From an uncultured bacterium (lineage in GTDB: Bacteria > Cyanobacteriota > Vampirovibrionia > Gastranaerophilales > Gastranaerophilaceae), in NCBI GenBank assembly GCA_949294395.1, contig CASFGU010000030.1, positions 1-56,617 on the forward strand: a stretch of 56,617 nt of DNA, given 5' to 3'. Below, piece after piece: positions 27,183 to 35,282 of this stretch; position 1 is the stretch's first letter; every line of letters starts with the position of its first letter. The notes beneath the pieces were generated by a model that had not been told where the DNA came from, ran no database searches, and was given only the letters and a program-made list of their open reading frames with translations. The translations under genes were made by a program, and so were the position numbers.

Positions 27183-27998
27183 TTACACATCAGCCACAGG
27201 CGGAACATCAATACGCTTTAACCGCTGTTCAATACGCCTGTACCACTTAAGGTGCTGTTTAAATAAAATTTTGTATTCCGAAATATCTCCGGAAGAAATC
27301 TTATGGAACTGTTCATCACAGGTTTCTGTCATGCTTTTTTCAAGCAAATGAGTAAGCGTTTTCCTGTCAATTGAACTGTCAATAAGCTCCATTCGCCTTC
27401 CAAAATCAACAACAACCTCAGGTCTGTTATCTCTGAAAAAGCAGTAATCAACCGCAACAGGCACAAGGTTAACCTTGCCGTAACGCTTAACAGCATTTTG
27501 CGCTATATATGCAAGCCCTGTCTGAAATTCAAACGGTCTATAATGCGGCGGTCTTATTATTCCCTGAGGAAAAATACACAGAATATTCCTCAAATCGCCG
27601 ACAACATCAACAGAATACTTTAACGCTTTCATCGCTGACTGGGGAGATTTTTTGCATACAGAATAGCCTCCTCCGCGCCTTAACAGAGGGAATCTGTTCA
27701 ACTCCTCTATCATTAGCCTTATCTCTTTATGAAAAATTCTGTGGGTAATATTATACATGACAATGCCGTCCCACCAGTTGCAGTGCGGGGCGTAAAGAAT
27801 TGTCGGAACACCTTTTTCCATCGCCACCTCTGCGCCCCTGTAACGAAATGCGTAAAACCTGTTCTGTAGCATATTGAAGAAAAACAAACTGGCAACTGTA
27901 AGCCAGAATCTGTTTGTCTTAGCCGGTTTAAATTTCTCCTCTTTATTCCTAAGCTTCGTAGGCGGGATGTCAGAATATAATTGTTCCTCTACACTCAT
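27183..27998 (-). CDS. PlsC-type lysophospholipid acyltransferase
   Basis: The 271-residue protein has the acyltransferase motif I H(x)4D as HCNWWD (H72, D77). FPQGIIRPPHYRPFEFQTG resembles motif III (FPxG). GGGYSVCKKSPQSAMKAL fits the substrate-binding region between them. One hydrophobic stretch (FWLTVASLFFFNML, residues 31-44) would place it at the membrane. It probably acylates a lysophospholipid or glycolipid. TACAAT lies exactly 6 nt before the ATG with no Shine-Dalgarno, so it is probably leaderless. It is divergent from the riboswitch operon. Confidence 0.85.
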   Translation of the reverse strand: MSVEEQLYSDIPPTKLRNKEEKFKPAKTNRFWLTVASLFFFNMLQNRFYAFRYRGAEVAMEKGVPTILYAPHCNWWDGIVMYNITHRIFHKEIRLMIEELNRFPLLRRGGGYSVCKKSPQSAMKALKYSVDVVGDLRNILCIFPQGIIRPPHYRPFEFQTGLAYIAQNAVKRYGKVNLVPVAVDYCFFRDNRPEVVVDFGRRMELIDSSIDRKTLTHLLEKSMTETCDEQFHKISSGDISEYKILFKQHLKWYRRIEQRLKRIDVPPVADV

Positions 27999-28004
27999 AA
28001 AAAT

Positions 28005-28033
28005 ATTGTACTCCGCTGAAACAAATTAGTGAA
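28005..28033 (-). promoter_or_regulatory. Promoter of the acyltransferase gene (leaderless)
   Basis: On the minus strand TTCACT (28028-28033), a 17-bp spacer and TACAAT (28005-28010), then ATTTTT and the ATG at 27998. The start of transcription should coincide with the start codon. Confidence 0.55.
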
Positions 28034-28093
28034 CACTGTCTTTCATAATTTTAAGAAATTTTAACTTCTTTTTAATAATAATTCAAGTATGAT

Positions 28094-28122
28094 TTGACAT
28101 GCCGGTGCAATTATTTTAGGAT
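28094..28122 (+). promoter_or_regulatory. Promoter of the riboswitch operon
   Basis: TTGACA (28094-28099), 17 bp, TAGGAT (28117-28122). Transcription should start near 28129, just before the riboswitch core. If the GGTGC at 28104 belongs to the riboswitch as a 5' element instead, the true start lies further upstream. Confidence 0.6.
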
Positions 28123-28128
28123 TTTTAT

Positions 28129-28332
28129 ATACAGAGGAAATTGATGTGTAATTCATCAGCTGTGCCGCAACCGTGCCCTCTTTTGCATATTTTATGTAAA
28201 ATGGCCTCTCCTGTTTCAACAATCGGAGGGAAAGCCGGAACACTCGGAAAACCCGCACACCGCGAGCATCGGTGAACGGGAAACTATTTTTCCGGTTGTC
28301 CTCTGATGTTATAGAATAGCAGAGGATTTTTA
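28129..28332 (+). ncRNA. Probable cobalamin riboswitch with Shine-Dalgarno-sequestering hairpin
   Basis: The leader holds core elements of the cobalamin riboswitch in order: AGAGGAAATT, then GATGTGTAATTCATC (the P5 stem with a GTGnAATTC loop), then AGCTGTGCCGCAACCGTG, then after two hairpins GGGAAAGCCGGAACACTCGG (like GAAAGCCAGAAGACCTGCC of known members). Between these lie TTTTGCAT/ATGTAAAA and CTCCTG/CGGAG stems. Downstream TCCTCTG (28299-28305) pairs perfectly with CAGAGGA (28320-28326), the ribosome binding site of ATG 28334, so control would be translational. The compact form with little upstream of P5 resembles class II. I have not folded it by computer. Confidence 0.7.
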
Positions 28333-28333
28333 A

Positions 28334-29035
28334 ATGCCATTCGGAGCAGTACAGACAAACAGTGCAAGGATAGGAACATGCCCGCACGGGCTTCCGCAGG
28401 GTGCATGTCCAATTTGTAACGGTATGGGCGGAGGAGGCGGAATGCGAAAGGCTGATTTTTCCGCAAAACCCGGCGAGATGAGCTGGAATGAGTGTGCTGC
28501 TATCGGAGCATTTCTTAAAGCACAGCAAAACGCAAAACTCCAGCGGGAACAGGATGCCGCAAACTTTGCCAGACAGGCAATAGCTTTCCAGAATGCAATG
28601 ACAAATGCTTCGCAGAGAATGGCAACCCTTGCACAGTTTTTTACAGCGAACACGCCAGCAATTATTGCAAAACCAGCAAACTTTATACTTAACACCGTAA
28701 TCGGCGGCACAATTAATGCTGTAAAAAATCTTCCCTCAGCTGTTTCAAATGCGGTTCAAACACTATCACAGAAGCTTGCCGATATTTCAGACAAACTGAC
28801 TGCAATGGCCGGAGAACTTAAAGCCGCAATAAATAAAAAAATATCCGATGCTTTTCAGGATTTTAAGAAAAAAACGAAATCACTCTTCGCAATTTTCAGT
28901 CCGCAGGACACTGATGATGAAGAAAAGAAAATTGACGAAACCAAAAAAGCTTTCCAGCTCAAAACTTTTATACACGATCTTTACAACAAACTAACAAACG
29001 AAAACAAAAAGGATATAGAAAAAGATGAACATTAA
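28334..29035 (+). CDS. Unknown protein with N-terminal Cys/His motif, riboswitch-controlled
   Basis: The 233-residue protein opens with a metal-binding-like motif, CPHGLPQGACPIC (C16, H18, C25, C28), then a glycine run (GMGGGGGM). A long Ala/Gln-rich amphipathic helical region follows (about 55-170) and a charged Lys/Glu tail. No signal peptide is seen; a moderately hydrophobic stretch lies around residues 110-130. It is the first gene behind the cobalamin riboswitch and overlaps the next gene by 11 nt. No family function is known to me. The Cys/His motif could bind zinc or take part in corrinoid handling, but that is speculation. Confidence 0.85.
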   Translation: MPFGAVQTNSARIGTCPHGLPQGACPICNGMGGGGGMRKADFSAKPGEMSWNECAAIGAFLKAQQNAKLQREQDAANFARQAIAFQNAMTNASQRMATLAQFFTANTPAIIAKPANFILNTVIGGTINAVKNLPSAVSNAVQTLSQKLADISDKLTAMAGELKAAINKKISDAFQDFKKKTKSLFAIFSPQDTDDEEKKIDETKKAFQLKTFIHDLYNKLTNENKKDIEKDEH

Positions 29036-30497
29036 CCAGTTTCGCGACGGGGAAACTCTCAGGCAGCAGAGAAACTTAACAGACCCGCAGCGCAGGACAA
29101 ATGCTTATATAAAAGAAGGCGTTGTCGTTAACAGTTTTATCAAGGACAAGCCAAACAACAGCGTTAACCTTGATGAAACCTGCGATACTCTCGTAATTTC
29201 AGATAACGTCACAATGCCTGAAAAATTAAATGAAAATATAAAGCCAAAAGAAAAAAGTCTTTTACCGATAAGTGCGGTAGCTGTAGGCGTGATGGCAGGG
29301 GTAACCCTTCTCACTGCATTCATAAGACGCAATGCAAAGATTAATCTGGAAAGCGCCGCAAAAAAGCTGGAAACCCTTCCTTCAACAACAAGGAACGTTG
29401 CGATTAATGAGGAAACCCATCAGGCAATCTACAGAATGATTAAAAACCCGACGCCAAAAACCATTCTGGCGGGAAGCGGTGTTCTTGCGCTTACGGCAAT
29501 GGCTTTTATGGGCAAAACTTTCTTTGACGGTTACAAAGAAGTCTGGGTTAAGAAAAAAGAAGCCGATATTCAAAAAAATCTGCAGGAAAAATTAATAGAT
29601 ATTGAAACGCAGTCCTTCAGCGGTAAAATTCAAATAGTCAGGAGTATGCTCTCCCAAAAGGCAAAAGAACTCGGCAAATACGTTTCCGCAGAGCCGAAAA
29701 AAGCAAAGACTTTCGGCGGAATAACTTTTGGTGAAGCCGCACCCGCCGGAGAGAACAATTACGGCAGTAACCTTAAATATTTCCTTCTCGGGGCCGGAAC
29801 CCTCGCGTCAATTGTGGGGCTTGCTTTTCTTGCAATGAAAAATCTTAACGCCGGTAAAAAACACATTGACAGGTTTATTGAAAATAAAAAAGGCGCCCTC
29901 AGAAAAATTATTGAAACATCTAACGAAAATACAAAAGCTAACGACAAAATAACACTGAAAGCACTTTTCCACGATATTGACGCAAACAAAGAGTATATAG
30001 AAGCCTCCCTGAAAAAACTTAACTGGCAGCCTGAGGAAATTGAGGATTTCACAAAAGAAGTTCTGAAATCCACCGCAAAAGTAAATGAAGCAATGGGCGG
30101 CGACGGTTCGGACAAGACAACCTTCTATTCTCACGTGAATGATTACAGGGCGCATCTTTTCAATTATCTTCTTAATACCGAAAATAAACAGTTTAAACAG
30201 CTTTTCTTTGGGATAACCGGTCTTACAGCATTCAGCTACGGCGGAAAGCTTACCGGAGATGCAATCAAAGAGGTTCAGGTGAAAAAAATTAATGCGGAAA
30301 CCGAAATCAACCTCCAGAAACGCCTTGTGTCAACAGAACTCAGAAACTTCAAGTCCAAAAAGGATTCTGCAATCCAACCGCTGATTGATGAATTTTACAA
30401 TCAGGTACGGCTTGGCAAGCCGAAAGAGGAATTGAAAGTTATGGCAGATAATATTCTGCTGGAAATTAAAAACGGGCCGCCGTTTGTATATTCTTAA
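29025..30497 (+). CDS. Unknown membrane protein with two duplicated membrane-helix pairs
   Basis: The 490-residue protein has four hydrophobic segments in two similar halves. Half one has LLPISAVAVGVMAGVTLLTAFI (about 85-106) and TILAGSGVLALTAMAFMGKTFFDGYKEVW (about 145-173). Half two has YFLLGAGTLASIVGLAFLAMKNL (about 247-269) and LFFGITGLTAFSYGGKLTGDAIKEV (about 394-418). After the second helix of each half comes a similar motif (W/QVKKKEADIQKNLQEKL and VKKINAETEINLQKRL), so the gene arose by internal duplication. It overlaps the upstream gene by 11 nt and precedes the third gene by 15 nt. No transporter family is recognised; a cobalamin-related role is suggested only by the riboswitch. Confidence 0.85.
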   Translation: MNINQFRDGETLRQQRNLTDPQRRTNAYIKEGVVVNSFIKDKPNNSVNLDETCDTLVISDNVTMPEKLNENIKPKEKSLLPISAVAVGVMAGVTLLTAFIRRNAKINLESAAKKLETLPSTTRNVAINEETHQAIYRMIKNPTPKTILAGSGVLALTAMAFMGKTFFDGYKEVWVKKKEADIQKNLQEKLIDIETQSFSGKIQIVRSMLSQKAKELGKYVSAEPKKAKTFGGITFGEAAPAGENNYGSNLKYFLLGAGTLASIVGLAFLAMKNLNAGKKHIDRFIENKKGALRKIIETSNENTKANDKITLKALFHDIDANKEYIEASLKKLNWQPEEIEDFTKEVLKSTAKVNEAMGGDGSDKTTFYSHVNDYRAHLFNYLLNTENKQFKQLFFGITGLTAFSYGGKLTGDAIKEVQVKKINAETEINLQKRLVSTELRNFKSKKDSAIQPLIDEFYNQVRLGKPKEELKVMADNILLEIKNGPPFVYS

Positions 30498-30512
30498 AAA
30501 ACAGAGGGATTT

Positions 30513-30980
30513 ATGTGTATTCAGCCTGTTAACAATTTTACTTATCAATATCCGCAAACACCTGTTGTTATCCAGCCGGAAGCAGGGCGGAATTACTGCT
30601 GCTTTAATCAGGCAAAAACCGACTACTTTGTAAAGCAGAAGGAACTGGGGCTTCCTTATTTGAAAGAAGTCTTGAAAAATTCAAACAATGAAGACCAGAT
30701 AACAGAATCGCTTTATATTTTAGACAGAATGATAGAAGGCGGTACAAAAGGGGTTGAAAAGATGTATCCTGTACTGTCACGGTTTAATAATATACGTTCG
30801 CCTAATATTCAGACATTTCTTGCCGGAATTTACAGAAAAATTCAGGTGCCTGATGCCTTCGGCCCGCTTGTGAGTATGCTTATCCAAAATTCCCTGAACC
30901 CTCAGCCCACAGTATTTGATCCGAATGAGGAAATCGGCGGCGCAATTCTTTCGTATCTGTCTGACAGATTCAGGGGGTAA
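30513..30980 (+). CDS. Unknown soluble protein, HEAT-like helical repeats
   Basis: The 155-residue product begins with a Pro/Gln-rich stretch (MCIQPVNNFTYQYPQTP). Helical pairs follow (GLPYLKEVLKNSNNEDQITESLYILDRMIEGG; GVEKMYPVLSRFN; IQTFLAGIYRKI; FGPLVSMLIQNSL) that resemble HEAT/armadillo-type repeats used in protein binding. AGAGGG precedes ATG 30513. It is third in the riboswitch operon and is followed directly by a repeat mosaic. Specific function unknown; an adaptor role is a guess. Confidence 0.8.
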   Translation: MCIQPVNNFTYQYPQTPVVIQPEAGRNYCCFNQAKTDYFVKQKELGLPYLKEVLKNSNNEDQITESLYILDRMIEGGTKGVEKMYPVLSRFNNIRSPNIQTFLAGIYRKIQVPDAFGPLVSMLIQNSLNPQPTVFDPNEEIGGAILSYLSDRFRG

Positions 30981-31318
30981 AAGACGTTAAGACGATAAGT
31001 TCAACAAAAAATGAAGAGTGAGGCGTGAAGGGTTCAACAAAGTTGAAAAGTTGAACGGGTGAACGGTTTGACATTAGATATGTCAATCAGAAACGTTAAT
31101 TGCTGCAGCTTGCATGAGGAGTAGGTCGGATTTACTAATCCGACAAAATAATCATTTTTAGAGAAACATTAGTATTAATTTTCTCAACACGCTCCCGCAC
31201 TGCTTCCGCTATCGTTTGGAAAACTAATACTAATGTGCCGGATAACCGGTGAGGAGTGAAGGGGCTATTATAACGTTCTTTGTAAAAATAACTTAACAAA
31301 TCCAAAATTTTTCTAAAG
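30981..31318. repeat. Mosaic of dispersed repeats
   Basis: Begins immediately at the stop codon with AAAAGACGTTAAGACGATAAG, then GAAGAGTGAGGCGTGAAGGG, TTGAA-type tandem repeats (31031-31071), a partial GTCAATCAGAAACGTTAAT module (about 31081-31115), the GTAGGTCGGATTTACTAATCCGAC hairpin (31121-31144) and a complete palindrome with perfect 12-bp arms (31166-31236). The remainder to 31360 is the leader of the next gene. Confidence 0.85.
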
Positions 31319-31360
31319 TTTAAATGCCATAAATCCGTCAGCAGATACGGAGGCATTTTC

Positions 31361-33037
31361 ATGCAGATAAACGGCTCAAATTTATTACAATATACCGTTA
31401 TTAAAAAAGAGGTTAAAGCCTCTGATTCTGTTACAGCAGAAGCCCAGATTGACAGTGTGGAGGTTGTAAGCAATATAAATGTTTCTGACTATGAGCTTGC
31501 AAATCAGAGTGTTTCCGTAGATCTCGACAATATAAATATAGTAAGCAAAATTAATTATGTTACGCCTACAGATACAGTTGAAATTAACGGTAAAACCTCC
31601 GACATTTCAGATGTAAGCTCTGTTCTCACTACAGAGGAAATTAACAATGCCTGCGATGAAGTTATTCACGCACCGGAAAATACATCAGAACCAACCGTAA
31701 TAAAATTTTCCTCTACATATAAAGATTTATCACAATCAACAATCAGCCATATTAAACAGGTTATCTATGACCTTCACCACAAAAGCTCCGGCGGCGAGTC
31801 AGAAGGCGGCGGTGAAGTCGAAGGCGGCGGAGAGGTTGAGCCCGGAGGGGAAACCGAACCCGGCAGTGAAACAGGCGGGGGCGGTGAGGACGGCCCCGAA
31901 CTTGAAGAACCTGACCCGACAAAAGAATCATTTATTGCTGAATTTAACGATACAACTTCAATGTTTGAATATCTGAATACTCTTGATTCCAGCATTACAG
32001 CAGAATCCGGCATTACCAGAGCGCAGCTTGTTGCACTTACACAGAACGAAAACTGGGAGGACAGTAACTACGACTTTTTCGGAATGCTGAACAGAATTTT
32101 TGATGTTCTGGATAAAGACGATAATTCAACACTATCTTTTGAAGAAATAAAAGACTTTATAGGAGATGAAATCGGCAGCAGTGTCTCTACATACAAAAGC
32201 AAAGTAAACACCTATGCCGCACAAATTCAGGCAGAATACAGCACACTCTCTGATCAGGAAAAACTCGAATTTGCGCTGGAAAAAACCAGAGAATATTTAG
32301 AAGCTGCAGGTTTGACACTACAACTGAAAGCACTTGACAGATTGTTAAGCCAGACAGATTTGCATAACAGTATTAAAGTCGGCAACATTGCAATTGCGGA
32401 TTTAAATGAGGGCAATACCTCCGGCTATTATACACTCGGTTCATATATGTGCCTTGCCGGAGCATTTAACTATGATTATAACGGAACAACTCATGAAGTT
32501 TCTGTCTGGGCATCTGACGGTGATCTTGCAGATGAGGATCTCGGTATAACATTAGATATAAGTCTGCTTTCTAAAAACTGGTATGAGCTTGTTGATGTAC
32601 TCGTTCACGAACTTACACACGCAACAGCATCACAGTTTTATACTCAGGACTCAACTGATCCTTATGAAACTGCATCACTCACACAGAGCAACATTCTAAC
32701 ACTTTATAACATGGGATATATTGATGCCACTGAATATCAGTATTATATCGATAACTGGGCGTCTGTTGTCAGCAATTCAGATGATATTGACAGAATATTC
32801 TACCTTGCAAGCTGTGCATGGGGTGAATACATTGCTTATCAGACAGACGCTGACTATGTTGACAGTATTGCGGGCGACGAATTTGATGCAGGCAGAATGA
32901 CAACAGCCGTCGAGGGCTCAAAAGAACAAGAAACTATTGAGGATCATATTGATGACGCGTATAACAAAAATGAGGATGGAACGAGAAAAGAGGCGTATGA
33001 AGCCGTTCCGGATTGGAAATGGTGGACTTACGCATAA
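31361..33037 (+). CDS. EF-hand and HEXXH zinc-metallopeptidase-like protein
   Basis: The 558-residue protein has a variable N-terminal region, then a Gly/Glu/Pro linker of short repeats (GGGEVE-type units, about residues 147-185). A canonical EF-hand calcium loop DKDDNSTLSFEE lies near 251-262, a helical domain follows, and a gluzincin-like zinc site VLVHELTHATASQ is near residue 415 (HELTH). No classical signal peptide is visible, although calcium loops and such linkers are usual in surface or exported proteins. ACGGAGG precedes ATG 31361. Role could be a surface-associated peptidase. The linker DNA is GC-rich compared with the rest. Confidence 0.8.
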   Translation: MQINGSNLLQYTVIKKEVKASDSVTAEAQIDSVEVVSNINVSDYELANQSVSVDLDNINIVSKINYVTPTDTVEINGKTSDISDVSSVLTTEEINNACDEVIHAPENTSEPTVIKFSSTYKDLSQSTISHIKQVIYDLHHKSSGGESEGGGEVEGGGEVEPGGETEPGSETGGGGEDGPELEEPDPTKESFIAEFNDTTSMFEYLNTLDSSITAESGITRAQLVALTQNENWEDSNYDFFGMLNRIFDVLDKDDNSTLSFEEIKDFIGDEIGSSVSTYKSKVNTYAAQIQAEYSTLSDQEKLEFALEKTREYLEAAGLTLQLKALDRLLSQTDLHNSIKVGNIAIADLNEGNTSGYYTLGSYMCLAGAFNYDYNGTTHEVSVWASDGDLADEDLGITLDISLLSKNWYELVDVLVHELTHATASQFYTQDSTDPYETASLTQSNILTLYNMGYIDATEYQYYIDNWASVVSNSDDIDRIFYLASCAWGEYIAYQTDADYVDSIAGDEFDAGRMTTAVEGSKEQETIEDHIDDAYNKNEDGTRKEAYEAVPDWKWWTYA

Positions 33038-33090
33038 CTTGTGCAAGGTTTAATAATATTATATAATTTTTGTGAAGTGAGGTTTTGTTT

Positions 33091-33369
33091 ATGGATATTA
33101 TTAAATTAGAAAACTGTCCGGACATCTGCAACAGGATAGATTTTGAAATAAAAGACGGTAAAATAGCTTATGTGAATTTTTCACTCAACAGCGAAAATGT
33201 TCTGAAGGATTTAAAAGAGTTACTTACAGAAAGTGAAATTTCAGAACTTGATAACGCAGAGATTGATGAAAAATACCATCAGGTTATAGACGAACTCAAA
33301 AAAGGCATTGAAAAATCAGTCCGCCGCTCACAGATAAAAAACGGAATTTTAAAGATAAAGAAGCCTTAG
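33091..33369 (+). CDS. Small protein of unknown function
   Basis: The 92-residue product (MDIIKLENCPDICNRIDFEI start) has an early beta-like part with two cysteines and a C-terminal charged helix ending KIKKP. ATG 33091 has GTGAGG 8 nt upstream; an in-frame TTG at 33085 lacks spacing. TATAAT at about 33060 suggests its own promoter, although it also follows the metallopeptidase-like gene by 53 nt. No family recognised. Confidence 0.6.
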   Translation: MDIIKLENCPDICNRIDFEIKDGKIAYVNFSLNSENVLKDLKELLTESEISELDNAEIDEKYHQVIDELKKGIEKSVRRSQIKNGILKIKKP

Positions 33370-33660
33370 TCTTTTACTTTCTGTTTTTCTTGTCCTCCCG
33401 ATGCGGGAGGACCGAAATCTTTGATTTCGAGGAGGGGTCATTCAAAGACAGAAGGTGGCGGCGCAGCAACGGAGGGTTTTTATAATAAAATCCCCCCTGC
33501 CTCACTTTGAAAAAGGGGGTAGTATAACTAAAACCTCCCTTTACAAGGGAGGTGGCACGGTAGTGCCGGAGGGTTTTGTCAAACCGTTCACCCCTTCACC
33601 CGTTCAACCTTATCGCCTCATCGTCCTTCCAAAATATTACAACTTTGTAACAAAACCCGT
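33370..33660. repeat. Repeat mosaic with hairpins
   Basis: GTCCTCCCGATGCGGGAGGAC forms a strong hairpin near 33391-33411, followed by the CGAAATCTTTGATTTCG palindrome. Then come CCCCCCTGCC...AAAGGGGG and the REP-like CCTCCCTTTACAAGGGAGG with GGCACGGTAGTGCC (to 33576), and TTGAA-type tandem repeats on the minus strand (33578-33610). No gene is supported here. Confidence 0.75.
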
Positions 33661-33740
33661 ATAAAATTAAAGTTTGCCGCCATGATTGCCGACAACACAT
33701 GTGTAAAAGCATTTTAAAAGAAAGGACAAATCAGACAACC

Positions 33741-35171
33741 ATGGGTATGGCAGCTTCACAGGCCAGATTTTTGGGACTTACAGCTCGAAAGAATAACGTC
33801 GAGTTTGAAGGTCAGCAAATTAACCAGCAGCGTACTGCGCTGTCAAATGAATCTGCCAACTATTACAATGATTTATTAGGTATGTCTGTTCCTGTTCCTC
33901 CGTCTATTGATGAATATACAAAAACAACTTATACATTCTCTGACGGTGCTCTTATGAACCAGATTACAGCAATGATTGCACAGCCTGACGGTACATATAC
34001 AGTCAGCTATCTTTCAAAATGGCAGGATGATTTTACTCCGGTTGCTGCAGCGTCAAGTGTTATTAACAAAACTGATGAAGGCTACTTTATCGGGGCAAAT
34101 CAGTTGAGGACACTGGGTAAGGAGCCGACAGGCGCAACCGTTCAAAATACAATTAAAATTGACGGCAAAACTTATACCGTACAAAATGATACCGGCGGAT
34201 ATTTTGTTGAAAAACCGGAAATGGTTCCCGGTACAGAATTGTGCACCGCAGAAGAAATTGCCAATTTTGAATACTATCTTTTTGACAGTGAATATGAAGA
34301 CGCACAGCAGGTATTCAAAGATACCGACGGAACCTTCTATACAGGTGATGAAACCGATAAAACTCCGCTTACCGGAACAACAGAAGACGATCTTGTAATC
34401 TGTATCTGGGACGGCTCAAAAGATGATCCGGATTCTGCGGTTACACTTGTAACTAAAAATGCAGAAGGTCAGTATGAAAAAGAAGTTTATAAAGAAGAAC
34501 TACAAAAAGTCTACCTGACAGAAACCCAGCTTAACAGCATCACCAAATACCCTGAAATGGCCGGATTAACCAGCGAGCAGGTGCAAAAACTTCTGGAAGA
34601 AGAACAGGCATACCTTGTTTTACTCAACGAAAAGTACAACAACGGCGATCAGACAGGCGAATGGTACGTAAGATATATTAAAGATTCCTCAACAGGAAAC
34701 AGCGTTCCGTACTTCTACAAAAAGACTGATGTAGAGGACAGAACACAGTATGTGGACGGAGTTTCCATAAACAACGTCAATTGCTACACCATCGGCAGCG
34801 ATACAAAAATTGAGGAAGTTAAAGCTGTCGAAGGCTGCAGAGTAGAGCAAGATACTTCCGGCAGGTATATATCACTGACAATTCCGGACGCTGACGGCAA
34901 CGATGTAACTTATGCACTGACAACTACAACACTTACCGATCAGGACGCTTACGATGATGCAATGAACCAGTATGAGTATGAAAAATACACTTACGATCAA
35001 GCAATTCAGGACATAAATTCCAAGATTGAAATAGTTCAGGCTGAAGATAAAAACCTTGAACTAAGACTTAAACAACTCGATACAGAACAGGATGCAATTT
35101 CTACAGAAATCGATTCTGTGTCAAAGGTTATCGAGAAAAACGTTGAAGCATCTTTCAAAACCTTCGGATAA
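33741..35171 (+). CDS. MGMAASQAR-type coiled-coil-flanked protein
   Basis: The 476-residue protein starts MGMAASQARFLGLTARKNNVEFEGQQINQQ, a helical N-terminus that I associate with a family abundant in gut Melainabacteria (from memory). The middle (about 60-400) is Thr/Asp/Tyr-rich and beta-like. The last 70 residues are a coiled coil (LELRLKQLDTEQDAISTEIDSV...VIEKNVEASF). Helical ends around a beta body recall flagellin-like or hook-associated subunits. ATG 33741 is preferred because the conserved motif begins there; ATG 33699 is upstream in frame without a site, and AAAGGA lies 14 nt before 33741. Function unknown. Confidence 0.75.
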   Translation: MGMAASQARFLGLTARKNNVEFEGQQINQQRTALSNESANYYNDLLGMSVPVPPSIDEYTKTTYTFSDGALMNQITAMIAQPDGTYTVSYLSKWQDDFTPVAAASSVINKTDEGYFIGANQLRTLGKEPTGATVQNTIKIDGKTYTVQNDTGGYFVEKPEMVPGTELCTAEEIANFEYYLFDSEYEDAQQVFKDTDGTFYTGDETDKTPLTGTTEDDLVICIWDGSKDDPDSAVTLVTKNAEGQYEKEVYKEELQKVYLTETQLNSITKYPEMAGLTSEQVQKLLEEEQAYLVLLNEKYNNGDQTGEWYVRYIKDSSTGNSVPYFYKKTDVEDRTQYVDGVSINNVNCYTIGSDTKIEEVKAVEGCRVEQDTSGRYISLTIPDADGNDVTYALTTTTLTDQDAYDDAMNQYEYEKYTYDQAIQDINSKIEIVQAEDKNLELRLKQLDTEQDAISTEIDSVSKVIEKNVEASFKTFG

Positions 35172-35232
35172 GAAAAGATGATTAACAGAAAAAAATTTCC
35201 TTTCCCTTTTTCCTTTTTCCTATTAATTTTCC

Positions 35233-35267
35233 AACGACTGACTGATATAGTAAGTCGTTTTTCTTTA
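35233..35267 (+). terminator. Rho-independent terminator
   Basis: AACGACT (35233-35239) pairs with AGTCGTT (35253-35259), followed by a T-rich tract. It ends the MGMAASQAR gene and lies just before the promoter of the prenyl synthase gene. Confidence 0.8.
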
Positions 35268-35270
35268 TGT

Positions 35271-35276
35271 TAAGAT
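35271..35276 (+). promoter_or_regulatory. -10 box giving a probable leaderless mRNA
   Basis: TAAGAT, then six bases (ACTTTT), then ATG 35283. There is no Shine-Dalgarno. No strong -35 is visible, since the upstream bases are part of the terminator stem. Confidence 0.5.
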
Positions 35277-35282
35277 ACTTTT

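Noticed and set aside
28061-28528. 155-residue open frame on the minus strand across the riboswitch
   Set aside because: It covers the riboswitch and the start of a real plus-strand gene and has no ribosome binding site.
33455-33664. 69-residue open frame in the 33.4-33.7 kb gap
   Set aside because: It is made wholly of dispersed repeat sequence (CCCCCC, REP-like hairpin, TTGAA units).
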